64,000 bases of DNA from a virus, in IMG/VR virus record IMGVR_UViG_3300025853_000070, positions 1 through 64,000 of that record. One strand, written 5' to 3'. Shown one piece after another: positions 7,701 through 16,038 of this stretch; position 1 is the stretch's first letter, and every line of letters begins with the position of its first letter. A model generated the notes under the pieces. That model ran no database searches. It saw nothing but the letters and a program-made list of their open reading frames with translations, and was not told the origin of the DNA. A program made the translations under genes and the position numbers.

Positions 7701-9982
7701 TTCCGGCAGAATTTACTAATTTAAAATTTAGTCAATTGCCAACTGATCTCTATCCTCAGTTGGATAGAGATAATATAAATGCAAATCCACAGGCAGCAAA
7801 GACATTTGCAAAACGTTCTCCTCTTGGAGATGTTGTAACTAATGATCTCAAAAAGAGTCTTACCAGAGAAACTATTGATACTGCAATTACAAAGTTTGGT
7901 AAGGGTCTTGATATTTCATCAGTTAATAATAGCACTGGTGAAATAACATTTACACTAGATCATGGTCTTTCTGGTATTCAAACTGGAAGTCTTCTTAATG
8001 GAGGAACATCCTATCCTTCCGGCAATCATTATAATGTAAAACTCTATAATGATTCTGGATTGACAAGTTGGAGTGGAGCAACTGCAAAAGTTTTTGTTTC
8101 TGGTGGAGGAATATCTAATACACAATCTCCAGCAGAAAATAGATCTCCAGTTATTGTTTCTGCTGGAAGTAGTTATTCTGCCGGAACATATTATTTCGAT
8201 CAAATAAATGGTGTTGGATCTGGTGGAACTCTTCAAGTATATTCGACTGGTATTTCTAATGCAGTTAATGATGTTATTCAGGTAACTGGTGCAGGAACAA
8301 CCTCTGATGGTTATTATCGAATCACTTCTGTTGATTCTGAGAAAATAGTTTCCGTTGCAAAAACTTCTGGAGATCCTAATATTACAACAAATCAATATGC
8401 ATTTGTTGTTGGACCTGCAATTCAAATAACTTCAGTTTCTGCTTTAGATTCTTCTTCTGGAATATCTACATTTACAACTTCATCTGCGCACGGTCTTTTA
8501 GTTGGAAATCAATTTAGAGTTACAGATTCTAGTAATAATAATCTTGGAGATTTCATAGTTAAAGAGAAAAAGAGCGTAACAGAGTTTACATCTATTACAA
8601 ATAAGAGCATTTCTGCTGCAAGTGGTTGGATTCTAAAGCACGGATTATCTGCCAATGAAGGGATTTCTGATATCAGGGACGAGAATCTGGGATCTCGTGG
8701 TATTACTTTCTATTCAGGGGATAAGTTTACTTTAACATCTACAATTAGTTCTTCTGATACTACCATTTCATTTGCAAATGCCTCAAGACTTAAGTTGGGG
8801 ACTTATATTCAAATTGATAGCGAGATTATTAGAGTTGCAAGTAGCAATAATACTAATTCCATAACGGCAATTCGTGGTGCTTTAGGAACGATAAGTTCTT
8901 CTCATGATGCAAATTCTCTAATAAGAAAGGTATCTCCACTTCCAGTTGAATTCCGTAGACCATCTTATGTTCGTGCATCTGGTCATACTTTTGAATATCT
9001 TGGATATGGTCCAGGAAACTATTCAACCGGTTTACCTCAAGTTCAAAATAAATCTCTATCTGAAAAAGAAGAATTCCTTTCACAGGCACAAGAACGTTCC
9101 TGCGGTGTTGTTGCCTACACTGGTATGAATAATGATGGGGATTTCTTCATTGGAAACCAAAGAAAATCATCCGCAACTGGCGAAGAAACTACATTTGATA
9201 CTCCAGTTCCAACTATAACTGGTGATGATCCAAGTAAATTGAGTGTTGTATTTGATGAAGTTACCATCAAGGAAAGACTTCTTGTTGAAGGTGGAGATTC
9301 TGCTCAGGTTCTTTCTCAATTTGATGGTCCGGTAACATTTAACCAAAATATAAATTTCAAGGCACCAACATTTGCTTCAAGTGTTCATCGCTTTACTGGT
9401 AATAATTCTGCAAGTTCAACAACAACTGGTGATATTATTGTTGCCGGTGGTGTTGGTATTGGAGAAAACTTGCATATTGGTGGAACTCTGAATGTTGAAG
9501 GTGCCGTTACAGTTGCGAGCGGTAATTTTAAGAACGTTCAGGTTGCAATTACAGATGATAACACCATTGATACTTCTTCTGGACATCTCAAACTAAGTGC
9601 AGTTTCTGGTTCAACCGTTGCTATTCAAACAAATACAACTATTACCGGTATCTTAAGTGTCACTGATGATATTACAGCATTCTATTCTTCTTCTGATGAA
9701 AGATTGAAGAATAATATTACTCCTATTGAAGATCCTTTGGCAAAAGTATTGTCTATTAGCGGTAATACTTTTGAATGGAAGGATCTTGATAATTATCAAG
9801 GAGAAGATACTGGTGTAATTGCACAAGAAGTTGAAGCACTTGGACTTCCAGGAATTGTTAAAAACAACTCCAATGGATATAAGTCAGTTCAATATCATAA
9901 ACTTGTTCCTTTACTTATTGAAGCAGTCAAAGAACTCAGCAGAAAAGTTGAGAGCTTAGAACAAAAATTAACAGATAAATAA
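4760..9982 (+). CDS. Long tail fibre with C-terminal S74 intramolecular chaperone
   Basis: A 1740-residue trimeric-fibre-type protein. The N-terminal region includes a right-handed-helix-like start (TEGRILYVNPDDLDS, LARPFKTIQRALLEAARFS), typical of cyanophage fibres. The middle is repetitive beta-rich Ser/Thr/Gly sequence. The last ~100 residues (from about 1643) are a peptidase S74 / endosialidase-type chaperone: SSDERLKNNITPI carries the Ser and Lys of the self-cleavage dyad, followed by DTGVIAQEVE and the coiled-coil end LLIEAVKELSRKVESLEQKL. This domain folds the trimer and then cuts itself off. It is first of a three-gene fibre module. Confidence 0.9.
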   Translation: MPLNKLDNFIKNTEGRILYVNPDDLDSTDSISNEGNSLARPFKTIQRALLEAARFSYVKGDNNDITEKTTILLFPGEHVIDNRPGFAIYNNSGAKAVSRSGSESVASTVFDLNLSTNFDLTQEDNILYKFNSYYGGVIIPRGTSIVGLDLRKTKLRPKYVPNPTDDTIGKSAIFRLTGACYIWQFSLFDADPSGTVYTNPDDFGSVYKATPNFSHHKLTCFEFCDGVNNIGSYPLTDLDMYYNKVSNAFNAYRNIDQKFPESSLGFSKKNPEWEIVGAFASDPINISNIISGNGSTANSIVTVTTETDHGLNQGTPIRIRGVSGSNVIDPYNISTTVQNVTGARTFTYLLPDFNSTPNLNPSPSSSSATVTVETDTVNGASPYIFNVSMRSVWGMNGLHADGSKAAGFKSTVVAQFTAISLQKDDRAFAKYNSGSRAYDKIPYSAVDGSKLVAGASASGTNSTQVYHLDSGAIYRQGWETSHIKMSNDAFVQVVSVFAIGFNKHFDAESGADASITNSNSNFGQLSLISDGFKKEAFAKDNNAFITNVIPPRAIVSSEEKVEWLSLDVGVTTSVGISSHLYISGFTAKDSKPTAITQGFRIGARVSDKLYFEGNGSTFSANIYMCDNEISETGITTALGTTSSVKTYNVTGAPSSNSFTIDSNNLLTGEKVLIISDDGDLPENINAHQIYYVIKDGSTKIKLASSYTNAIRGTEVAVNGGTNLHILSRVSDKDSGELGSPIQFDAENNNWFIHVDANNTIYSAFDTGGTATYGTKTDLSYVNRISDERSLDEKLYKVRVVVPKELSNAKDPESAFVLQESSTTGGQGSTDFTQTVIDATDYNLLKNPRFISTCSESSGNVTVITELPHNLNLNDVVNIKNVKSSTNTTGENNLGYNGRFAVTGITNSFQFTYSTTDVDGKVHSVGTFTSDVNTRDQNLPRFERNDLRSNLYIYRNEVISPYVYNQQDGVYHIYLLNAGTSIPAEFTNLKFSQLPTDLYPQLDRDNINANPQAAKTFAKRSPLGDVVTNDLKKSLTRETIDTAITKFGKGLDISSVNNSTGEITFTLDHGLSGIQTGSLLNGGTSYPSGNHYNVKLYNDSGLTSWSGATAKVFVSGGGISNTQSPAENRSPVIVSAGSSYSAGTYYFDQINGVGSGGTLQVYSTGISNAVNDVIQVTGAGTTSDGYYRITSVDSEKIVSVAKTSGDPNITTNQYAFVVGPAIQITSVSALDSSSGISTFTTSSAHGLLVGNQFRVTDSSNNNLGDFIVKEKKSVTEFTSITNKSISAASGWILKHGLSANEGISDIRDENLGSRGITFYSGDKFTLTSTISSSDTTISFANASRLKLGTYIQIDSEIIRVASSNNTNSITAIRGALGTISSSHDANSLIRKVSPLPVEFRRPSYVRASGHTFEYLGYGPGNYSTGLPQVQNKSLSEKEEFLSQAQERSCGVVAYTGMNNDGDFFIGNQRKSSATGEETTFDTPVPTITGDDPSKLSVVFDEVTIKERLLVEGGDSAQVLSQFDGPVTFNQNINFKAPTFASSVHRFTGNNSASSTTTGDIIVAGGVGIGENLHIGGTLNVEGAVTVASGNFKNVQVAITDDNTIDTSSGHLKLSAVSGSTVAIQTNTTITGILSVTDDITAFYSSSDERLKNNITPIEDPLAKVLSISGNTFEWKDLDNYQGEDTGVIAQEVEALGLPGIVKNNSNGYKSVQYHKLVPLLIEAVKELSRKVESLEQKLTDK

Positions 9983-9998
9983 CTAAAAACCATATAAG

Positions 9999-11456
9999 AT
10001 GTCAAATAATTTTAGAAAAACATTTAACATTAGAAATGGTGTTCAGGTTGATCAAGATAATTTTATAGTAAATTCTAATGGTCTGGTTGGTATTGGAACA
10101 TCAATACCAAGAGAATTTTTAGATGTAGTTGGAAATGTTCAAGTATCTGGTTTAACTACAACCGGAACATTGTTTGCAGGAACTGCAACTGCCGATAACT
10201 TAACATCAACAAATGCCAATATTACTGGTGTTATTACGGCAACATCAATTTCTGTTGGGGGAGTTACTTTTTCATCAATTGTAGGTTATTCTACAGAGGC
10301 ATGGATTATAGACTATGCTGATGGTTCTTCCGATCCTCAAAGTGGAATATCTACGACACTTAAGGTTGGTATCGGAACAACTCAGGCAAATAATAAGTAT
10401 TCGCTTCTAATTGGAGGTGATCCTGAAGTAGGAGAAGGTATTACACTTAATGGTCCAGATGGAAATATAAATTCATCAGGAATCATGACGGCAACCAGTT
10501 TTTATGGTTCTGGTGCTAATTTGACATCTTTGAATGCAAGTAATATTTCATCAGGAACTATTGATAATAGTTATTTGCCAGCAACAATTAGTGTAACTAA
10601 TGTAAATGCAACCACATTTACTGGCAATTTAACTGGTACTGCTTCTACTGCTACTGTTGCTTCTGGTTTAATAGATACTCCAGATATTAATGTTGGGTTA
10701 TTAACTGCCACCAACATTGTCGGAACTTCATTATCTGTTGGTCTTATAACAAGCACTAGTAGTTTACATTTAACTGGAACAGGTTCACGTATTGGTATTG
10801 GGACTAATAGTCCAACAACTGATCTTCAAATTCGTAGAAGTGGTAATTCTATATTAGAAATTGTTTCTGATACTGATAAAGCAAAAATAGGTCTTGGAAA
10901 TTCTATTGGAATAGGTAATAGTTCTGCCGAAATAAGATTTCATAATAAGAATTTAGAACTTTACAATTATGATACTGGTAATATTGATACCATTATTCAT
11001 AAGGGAACTGGAGCAGGAACAACAGGAAACTTTAGATGGATTTATGGGAAAGATAATAGTGTATTATTGTCCTTAACATATGATGGTAATCTTGGTATTA
11101 ATGAGTCATCTCCAACACATAAACTTCATGTTAGTGGTATTGCGACATTTACGGATGATGTAGATTTTGGAGCATCATCTGATGTAACTACACATGGATC
11201 TCTTACTACAAAAGGAACTGTAACTGTTGAAGATACTTTAACTGTGAGTGGCACCATGAATATTGATGGTGTTGTTTCGACATCAAGCACTATTCAATTC
11301 AACAATGTTGCCAATGGTCCTCAATTTATTGTGCCAGTCGTAACCAATGCTCAGCAAACAGCGATGTCCACATCAACTGGTTCAATAGTTTTTAATAGTC
11401 AAGATGGTGTATTTAGAGGATACACTGGGGTTGGTTGGACTGATTTCCATTCATAA
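9999..11456 (+). CDS. Tail fibre / structural protein with GIGT-type beta repeats
   Basis: A 485-residue protein starting MSNNFRKTFNIRNGVQVDQD, a common opening for cyanophage fibre proteins. Repeats such as VGIGTSIPREFLDVVGNVQVSG and LGINESSPTHKLHVSGIATF are triple-beta-helix-like units found in phage fibres. The C-terminus (QDGVFRGYTGVGWTDFHS) resembles a fibre tip end. It lacks the S74 chaperone of its upstream neighbour. The gene is 16 nt downstream of the long fibre and 13 nt upstream of the glycine-rich protein. Confidence 0.8.
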   Translation: MSNNFRKTFNIRNGVQVDQDNFIVNSNGLVGIGTSIPREFLDVVGNVQVSGLTTTGTLFAGTATADNLTSTNANITGVITATSISVGGVTFSSIVGYSTEAWIIDYADGSSDPQSGISTTLKVGIGTTQANNKYSLLIGGDPEVGEGITLNGPDGNINSSGIMTATSFYGSGANLTSLNASNISSGTIDNSYLPATISVTNVNATTFTGNLTGTASTATVASGLIDTPDINVGLLTATNIVGTSLSVGLITSTSSLHLTGTGSRIGIGTNSPTTDLQIRRSGNSILEIVSDTDKAKIGLGNSIGIGNSSAEIRFHNKNLELYNYDTGNIDTIIHKGTGAGTTGNFRWIYGKDNSVLLSLTYDGNLGINESSPTHKLHVSGIATFTDDVDFGASSDVTTHGSLTTKGTVTVEDTLTVSGTMNIDGVVSTSSTIQFNNVANGPQFIVPVVTNAQQTAMSTSTGSIVFNSQDGVFRGYTGVGWTDFHS

Positions 11457-11469
11457 ACAAACATAAGCA

Positions 11470-12732
11470 ATGACAATTTCATCTCCATCTAAACACGGTC
11501 CAAATATTTCTGAGGGAACAGAAATTAAATTTTCAACTTTAAGAAAATATTTTCTTAAAATGAATCCCAAAACTAATTTTAGTCAAAGTGATAGTGAAAG
11601 TAGTTTATTTGATGCTGAAACAGGATCTGTAAGCGCTTCACAATTATTGAAGAAAGAAGAAGTAACCAACGATGGTAACCCCACAGAATATAGTGAAATT
11701 GATGCAAAAATACCTATTGTTCCTGACTGTACAGAAAATTCATTAATATCTTCATCCACAAATTGGAAATTGTCCCAGTTTGTAGGATCTATAAAATATT
11801 ATTATATTCAACAATCTACTGCATCATCACCAACTAATGATGACTTAAATGTGGTAATAAATGATCTTTCATGGAATGGTAATTTAGATAAGAGTATTCG
11901 CAAAATATTTTTTATTGATGGAACTATAGGTTCAAATACTACCTCTCCATCAGTATCATTGACATCAGAAAGCAATAACTTATCATATATTATAGCAGGT
12001 AATGTTTATGGTTCTAGTGGTTTAGGTGGTGGACAGACTGGTAATAATACTGTTGATGGTCTTAATGGTGGTGATGCTTTTTCCATAAACAATTCCACTG
12101 GTGCCAATAATTATATTAATCTTTTATCTGGTTCAAAACTTTATGCGGGGTCTGGTGGAGGAGCAAAAGGTGGTAGTGGAGGTAATGGAGGGCAAGGTGG
12201 ACTTTCTTGTTTTAATTATGGAACCTCCAATACTACAACTTCTGGTTTTTGTACTGGTAATGGTCCTCCTGGGTTAGGTGGTCCGGGTGGTCTTGGAGGA
12301 AATGGTAGAGGATATTCTAATCTAACTGGTTCTCTACAGGGTATTGCAGCAGTTACAAATTGGACAAATAAAATTGGTCAAACAGATACTAGAAGTGGTG
12401 GATGTGGTTCCGCAACTTCTGGAAAAGGTGGTGATGGCGGTAGAGGAGGAACTGGTGGAAATGGAGGCGATTGGAATCAATCAGGAACCACAGGAACTCT
12501 TGGTGCTAAAGGTGGTGATGGTGTCAATGGTACTATGTCTACAAGCACTTGTAGTCATAGTGTTACTGTTCCAGCACCAACAGGAACTGGAAATCCTACA
12601 AATGGAACAACGCCAACAACAAAACCAGAAGTTGTTGGAAGTCCTGGAAATGCAGTAAGGCTAATTTCTGGTTCCACAATTACATTATTTGGTGATAATT
12701 CTGAAGTAAGAAAAGGTCAAGTTGGTGCTTGA
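11470..12732 (+). CDS. Glycine-rich fibre-tip/adhesin-like protein
   Basis: A 420-residue protein. Residues about 1-170 have mixed composition with SASQLLKKEE and strand-rich segments. Residues about 175-365 alternate glycine-rich blocks (GGGAKGGSGGNGGQGG, GPPGLGGPGGLGGNG, GKGGDGGRGGTGGNGG) with variable stretches. That block pattern matches the distal-loop architecture of T-even gp38-type adhesins, in which polyglycine II helices sandwich receptor-binding loops. Immediate placement after two fibre genes supports a receptor-binding role. Homology to gp38 is not demonstrated; the resemblance is architectural. Confidence 0.65.
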   Translation: MTISSPSKHGPNISEGTEIKFSTLRKYFLKMNPKTNFSQSDSESSLFDAETGSVSASQLLKKEEVTNDGNPTEYSEIDAKIPIVPDCTENSLISSSTNWKLSQFVGSIKYYYIQQSTASSPTNDDLNVVINDLSWNGNLDKSIRKIFFIDGTIGSNTTSPSVSLTSESNNLSYIIAGNVYGSSGLGGGQTGNNTVDGLNGGDAFSINNSTGANNYINLLSGSKLYAGSGGGAKGGSGGNGGQGGLSCFNYGTSNTTTSGFCTGNGPPGLGGPGGLGGNGRGYSNLTGSLQGIAAVTNWTNKIGQTDTRSGGCGSATSGKGGDGGRGGTGGNGGDWNQSGTTGTLGAKGGDGVNGTMSTSTCSHSVTVPAPTGTGNPTNGTTPTTKPEVVGSPGNAVRLISGSTITLFGDNSEVRKGQVGA

Positions 12733-12743
12733 CATAACACTCA

Positions 12744-12772
12744 AAACCCAGTAGAATACCTTTGTTGGGTTT
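12744..12772 (+). terminator. Possible stem-loop after the fibre module
   Basis: AAACCCA (12744-12750) and TGGGTTT (12766-12772) form a 7-bp stem with a 15-nt loop, 12 nt past the stop. There is no run of T after it, so termination strength is doubtful. Confidence 0.4.
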
Positions 12773-12832
12773 GAAGGTCATATTAAGTAAATATTAAATC
12801 CAACTATATAACTCTGAACTATTGACTCAATA

Positions 12833-13456
12833 ATGAATCGAATTAAATCTTTAGTGGCAGTTGCCTTTCTTGGGGCAACTGCTTTTTCATCAGCAGCACA
12901 AGCACAAATGGTTGACAATCGTTATCTTGGTGCTGACGAGAATAATACAGCAATCTTTACAGAAGATCTTGTTAAGACTACGAGACAATCAGATTCAAAT
13001 CTCGTAGAGATTAATAAGAATAAAAAAGAAATTGATTCTCTTAAAGGTGTAGAGGTTAAAGATTATACCGATGAGATTAATGCGAATACAAAGGCAATCG
13101 AGAATCTGAGACAAGATGTATCTGGAGCAACCGCACTTTCTGTTGCAATGTCTTCTCTTCCTTCGACATCTACCGATGCTCCTGTATCTTGTGGAGTAGG
13201 TGGTGGTACGCATAGTTATAAGTATGCTGTTGGTTTAGGTTGTGCCACGAATCTGAATGATAACTTTTCATTGAACTTTGGTGGTTCGATGTTAGTTGGT
13301 GAAGAAATGAAGACCGAAGGATTTGATAAGTTCGCCGGTAAAGTTGGTTTTACTTATAAGTTTGGTCCTGTTCAGAATCATGCCAAACTTGTTAAGAAGA
13401 TAGAGGATCAAGAGGCAAGAATCAAGAAATTGGAAGCATTGTTGGACAGTAAGTAA
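12833..13456 (+). CDS. Secreted protein with coiled-coil stalk and YadA-like membrane anchor
   Basis: A 207-residue protein. Residues 1-24 are a clear Sec signal peptide (basic MNRIK, hydrophobic core, AQA cleavage). Residues about 45-95 form a heptad coiled coil including the YadA-stalk-like phrase INANTKAIENLRQDV. From about residue 97, GATALSVAMSSLPS begins a YadA-type C-terminal anchor, with strands YAVGLGCATNLNDNFSLNFGGSM and KVGFTYKFG. Unlike true trimeric autotransporters it continues about 30 residues past the last strand as a second coiled coil ending KKLEALLDSK. It would place a phage protein in or at the host outer membrane. It could alternatively be a virion protein. Confidence 0.75.
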   Translation: MNRIKSLVAVAFLGATAFSSAAQAQMVDNRYLGADENNTAIFTEDLVKTTRQSDSNLVEINKNKKEIDSLKGVEVKDYTDEINANTKAIENLRQDVSGATALSVAMSSLPSTSTDAPVSCGVGGGTHSYKYAVGLGCATNLNDNFSLNFGGSMLVGEEMKTEGFDKFAGKVGFTYKFGPVQNHAKLVKKIEDQEARIKKLEALLDSK

Positions 13457-13493
13457 ACCGTCACAATGGTCGTCAGAGGCGTCTGTGTGATGC

Positions 13494-13499
13494 TATAAT
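13494..13499 (+). promoter_or_regulatory. TATAAT -10 box upstream of SF2 helicase gene
   Basis: TATAAT stands 32 nt before the spacer to the helicase ATG at 13531. No recognisable -35 box lies 16-18 bp upstream, so any activity may depend on an activator. Confidence 0.5.
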
Positions 13500-13530
13500 A
13501 ACTTTATCAACGCAAGACGCCCTGATCCCT

Positions 13531-14721
13531 ATGCCGACCACTCTACGCCCCCATCAAGAGCGTGCTGTGAACGCCATGTGGGACAATGCCAAAGGTCAGG
13601 TTATCATCCCGACTGGTGGTGGCAAGACTATGTGTATCTTTGAGGACATCTTGTCTTGTATGGAGATGACAACCAAGCGTCATACGTTTGTGATTGTTGC
13701 TCCTCGTATTCTTCTGGCAGAGCAACTCTGCTCTGAGTTCAAAGAGTTTACTTCCAAGAGCATCAATGTGATGCACGTTCATAGTGGTGAGACCAAGTAT
13801 TTCAGCACCACCAAAGTCAATCAGATTCAACTTCATCATAACATCTGTAAGACTGCTGGTGAGCATGAGATCATCTTCACTACTTATCACTCCCTTCATA
13901 AACTTGAAGAGGCAGGTATTGAGGTAGATTGTATTTACTTTGATGAGGCACATAATAGTGTTCAGCGCAATTTCTTTGGCGCGACAGAGTATTTTTCTGT
14001 TAACGCTAAGCGTTGCTTTTTCTTCACTGCTACTCCTAAGCATTCTGCCACTATTGCAAAACCTGGCATGAACATGCCTGAGGTTTATGGTAATGTAATC
14101 TGTCAGGTTGGTGCTCCCGAACTGGTGGAGGGTGGTTACATTCTTCCTCCTAAGGTTGTTGTCAAGCAACTTCCTATGCTCAAGGGTAAGCAACTCATTC
14201 AAGAACGCGATGCAGAGAATCTTTTGGAGACTATCAAGGATAACTCTCTGGATAAGATTTTGATCTGTGCTCGCTCTACCAAGCAGATTGTTCGCCTTCT
14301 CAGTGAGTCTGAGTTTATTGGCGAACTTGCATTCATGGGTTACTCCTGGATGACTATTACTGCCAAGACTGGTGGTATTATTGACGGTAAGAAAGTCAAT
14401 CGTGAGGTGTTCTTTGAGACTCTGAATGCTTGGGGTAAAGATCCTTCCAAGAAGTTTGTGGTGCTTCATCACTCTATTTTGTCAGAAGGTATCAATGTCA
14501 GTGGTCTGGAAGCAGTCCTGTTCATGCGGAACATGGACTACATCGGCATCTCCCAGTCAATCGGTCGCGTGATCCGTCTGGGGGGGTCTCAGAAGACCTT
14601 TGGACTGGTTTGTGTGCCCGTTTACGATTCTGTGGGTATCAGCACTGCTAAGAAGGTTCAGGCAGTCGTTGATGTGGTTTTTGAGAAGGGTGAACCTGCT
14701 GTCAGCGTCGTCAAGCGCTGA
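13531..14721 (+). CDS. SF2 DEAH-box helicase (UvsW/RecG-like superfamily)
   Basis: A 396-residue helicase with the full motif set: Q-like HQERAV at 8-13, Walker A PTGGGKT at 27-33, DEAH at 138-141, TATP at 166-169 and motif VI QSIGRVIR from 342. It belongs to SF2 like T4 UvsW but is shorter than usual for that protein and lacks its N-terminal extension. The functional equivalent (branch migration, recombination or RNA-DNA unwinding) is therefore an inference. Codon use is more G+C-rich than in the neighbouring fibre genes. It has its own -10 element upstream and a strong terminator downstream, so it is a single-gene unit. Confidence 0.85.
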   Translation: MPTTLRPHQERAVNAMWDNAKGQVIIPTGGGKTMCIFEDILSCMEMTTKRHTFVIVAPRILLAEQLCSEFKEFTSKSINVMHVHSGETKYFSTTKVNQIQLHHNICKTAGEHEIIFTTYHSLHKLEEAGIEVDCIYFDEAHNSVQRNFFGATEYFSVNAKRCFFFTATPKHSATIAKPGMNMPEVYGNVICQVGAPELVEGGYILPPKVVVKQLPMLKGKQLIQERDAENLLETIKDNSLDKILICARSTKQIVRLLSESEFIGELAFMGYSWMTITAKTGGIIDGKKVNREVFFETLNAWGKDPSKKFVVLHHSILSEGINVSGLEAVLFMRNMDYIGISQSIGRVIRLGGSQKTFGLVCVPVYDSVGISTAKKVQAVVDVVFEKGEPAVSVVKR

Positions 14722-14726
14722 ATCTT

Positions 14727-14765
14727 AAGATGGTATAAAAAAATACCATCTTTTTCTTTTTTTCT
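14727..14765 (+). terminator. Strong intrinsic terminator
   Basis: AAGATGGTAT (14727-14736) and ATACCATCTT (14743-14752) form a perfect 10-bp stem with an A6 loop, followed by a T-rich run. It begins 6 nt after the helicase stop. This is the best canonical Rho-independent terminator in the window. Confidence 0.92.
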
Positions 14766-14767
14766 GT

Positions 14768-14773
14768 TATACT
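14768..14773 (+). promoter_or_regulatory. TATACT -10-like element before micro-gene operon
   Basis: TATACT lies 29 nt upstream of the ATG at 14797 and directly after the terminator. No convincing -35 is seen. It is the only candidate promoter for the following chain of overlapping genes. Confidence 0.45.
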
Positions 14774-14796
14774 AACTTTATCCAAGAGGAAATCCA

Positions 14797-14940
14797 ATGC
14801 TGATTGAAGTCACTCTCTATGTTGCTGGCAAAACTTTTAAAGAGCAAGTTCATGCTCGTAACTATGATGAGGCACGCGAAGTAGCACTGGCACGTAATCC
14901 AAATGCAACCGTAGTAAGTGTTACTGGTGTCTTTAAATGA
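14797..14940 (+). CDS. Micro-protein, first gene of overlapping operon
   Basis: A 47-residue protein (MLIEVTLYVAGKTFKEQVHA at the start, then NYDEAREVALARNPNATVVSVTG). A good ribosome-binding site AAGAGGA lies 8 nt ahead of the ATG. The fold looks like strand-helix-strand with a YDEAREVA helix, as in many short phage proteins. Its stop overlaps the next start (ATGA), giving translational coupling. Confidence 0.75.
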   Translation: MLIEVTLYVAGKTFKEQVHARNYDEAREVALARNPNATVVSVTGVFK

Positions 14941-15179
14941 AGTTTCAGAAACCATTCATACCAAATCCAAGTCTTTTAAATGAAGTTTTTGGAGATCCTG
15001 ATGGTTATGTAACGAAAGATGGAGCATGGGCTGCTATTCCATGGGGAAATAAGTTCGTTATTATACATAATGGAAAGCAAGTTCATGTCTCTAATAATTT
15101 GAAGACGGCAAAGTCTTACATCAGTAAGAGTAGTAAGGCGACCAAAAACTCAAACTCATCTCTGGAGAATTTTCTATGA
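14937..15179 (+). CDS. Small hypothetical protein
   Basis: An 80-residue protein coupled by ATGA overlap to genes on both sides. It contains DGAWAAIPWGNKFVIIHNGK, a strand-rich core, and a Ser/Lys-rich tail. No known family recognised. Confidence 0.7.
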   Translation: MKFQKPFIPNPSLLNEVFGDPDGYVTKDGAWAAIPWGNKFVIIHNGKQVHVSNNLKTAKSYISKSSKATKNSNSSLENFL

Positions 15180-15355
15180 CGGAAAAAGAGATTAAACGCA
15201 AAGACGCATTCTTTATCTTCTATGAAAGTGTTTTAAAACCAGATCCAGAACTTCGTGCTTATGCTCATGAAGAAAAATGTTTCCATGAGTTAATGGAGTG
15301 GCGTAATGAAGTCATTACCTATCTTGACACACGAAGAAATGAGGAATTTAAGTAA
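15176..15355 (+). CDS. Small hypothetical protein
   Basis: A 59-residue charged helical protein (MTEKEIKRKDAFFIFYESVL at the start), overlapping the upstream stop by ATGA and the downstream start by 1 nt. No family recognised. The coupling to neighbours is the main evidence that it is expressed. Confidence 0.65.
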   Translation: MTEKEIKRKDAFFIFYESVLKPDPELRAYAHEEKCFHELMEWRNEVITYLDTRRNEEFK

Positions 15356-15606
15356 TGGAAACCACCTATTATGCGTGGTTTTTATTATTTGCTTTGATAC
15401 TTTATCTCATCACCATTGACAAGAATATTGCTCAGGCATTTCTTCTTGTCAGTAAGATTGCCCAACTGTGGTTTGCCAAAACCAAATGGTGGATACTTTA
15501 TAATCCACGAAATCCTATCATAAAGTATATGATATGGAGACGTTCTTACAAACTTGCACAACAAATTCAAAAATCAATTGAAAAAGATGCGAATCCAAAA
15601 GGGTGA
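15355..15606 (+). CDS. Small membrane protein
   Basis: An 83-residue protein with one N-terminal membrane-spanning segment (WFLLFALILYLITI, about residues 8-21) followed by an aromatic, basic region. Likely inserted in the host inner or thylakoid membrane. No known family recognised. Confidence 0.7.
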   Translation: METTYYAWFLLFALILYLITIDKNIAQAFLLVSKIAQLWFAKTKWWILYNPRNPIIKYMIWRRSYKLAQQIQKSIEKDANPKG

Positions 15607-15802
15607 CACTGTAAAGTACATTGGTTCTTCTCCTGAAATGGTAAATTGGGGAGCAAATACCGATCCCAATGGTGTTCTTACCAAAGGAAAAGAATATACT
15701 GTGGAATATACCGAAGTCCACACATCTCACACCAAACTTAAACTTGCAGGTTACGAGGGTAAGTTTAATTCGGTTTCATTTATGAAGAGTCAAAACTTAT
15801 GA
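15587..15802 (+). CDS. Small protein with SH3-like N-terminus
   Basis: A 71-residue protein that I start at the ATG at 15587; an in-frame upstream ATG at 15554 lies deep inside the previous gene. It opens MRIQKGDTVKYIG and continues with KGKEYTVEYTEV and TKLKLAGYEGKFN, a five-strand pattern like small SH3/KOW-type barrels. The next gene overlaps its stop (ATGA). Confidence 0.7.
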   Translation: MRIQKGDTVKYIGSSPEMVNWGANTDPNGVLTKGKEYTVEYTEVHTSHTKLKLAGYEGKFNSVSFMKSQNL

Positions 15803-16038
15803 ATAGATTTACAAAGTATTTTAAGTGGTTTTTGCGTCCTACCATGAAACCTGTCTACCCTTCCAACGTTGATAAGATCCAAAAATTGAAGAAAAAGATC
15901 AAAGCACTTGAATATCGTGTGGAAGGTCTTGAAAATGAAATGATGATTATTATGAAAGAATATCGTCATCTTATCAATACTCTTGAAATGCGAATAGATA
16001 CTTTAAATGAGGGTTGTGGAAAATGTACGAAGAACTGA
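15799..16038 (+). CDS. Small coiled-coil protein
   Basis: A 79-residue protein with a basic N-terminus (MNRFTKYFKWFLRP) and a predicted coiled coil of about 40 residues (KLKKKIKALEYRVEGLENEM onward), ending with CGKC. The CxxC end could bind metal or form a disulfide. Function unknown. Confidence 0.65.
   Translation: MNRFTKYFKWFLRPTMKPVYPSNVDKIQKLKKKIKALEYRVEGLENEMMIIMKEYRHLINTLEMRIDTLNEGCGKCTKN

Noticed and set aside
7955-8425. 156-codon - strand frame inside the long fibre gene
   Set aside because: Cys/Arg/Ser/Ile-rich low-complexity product typical of reverse reading of a Thr/Gly-rich fibre gene.
13543-14472. 309-codon open frame on the - strand opposite the SF2 helicase
   Set aside because: It lies entirely under a gene with complete helicase motifs and its product has no coherent family features; it is a shadow of codon bias.
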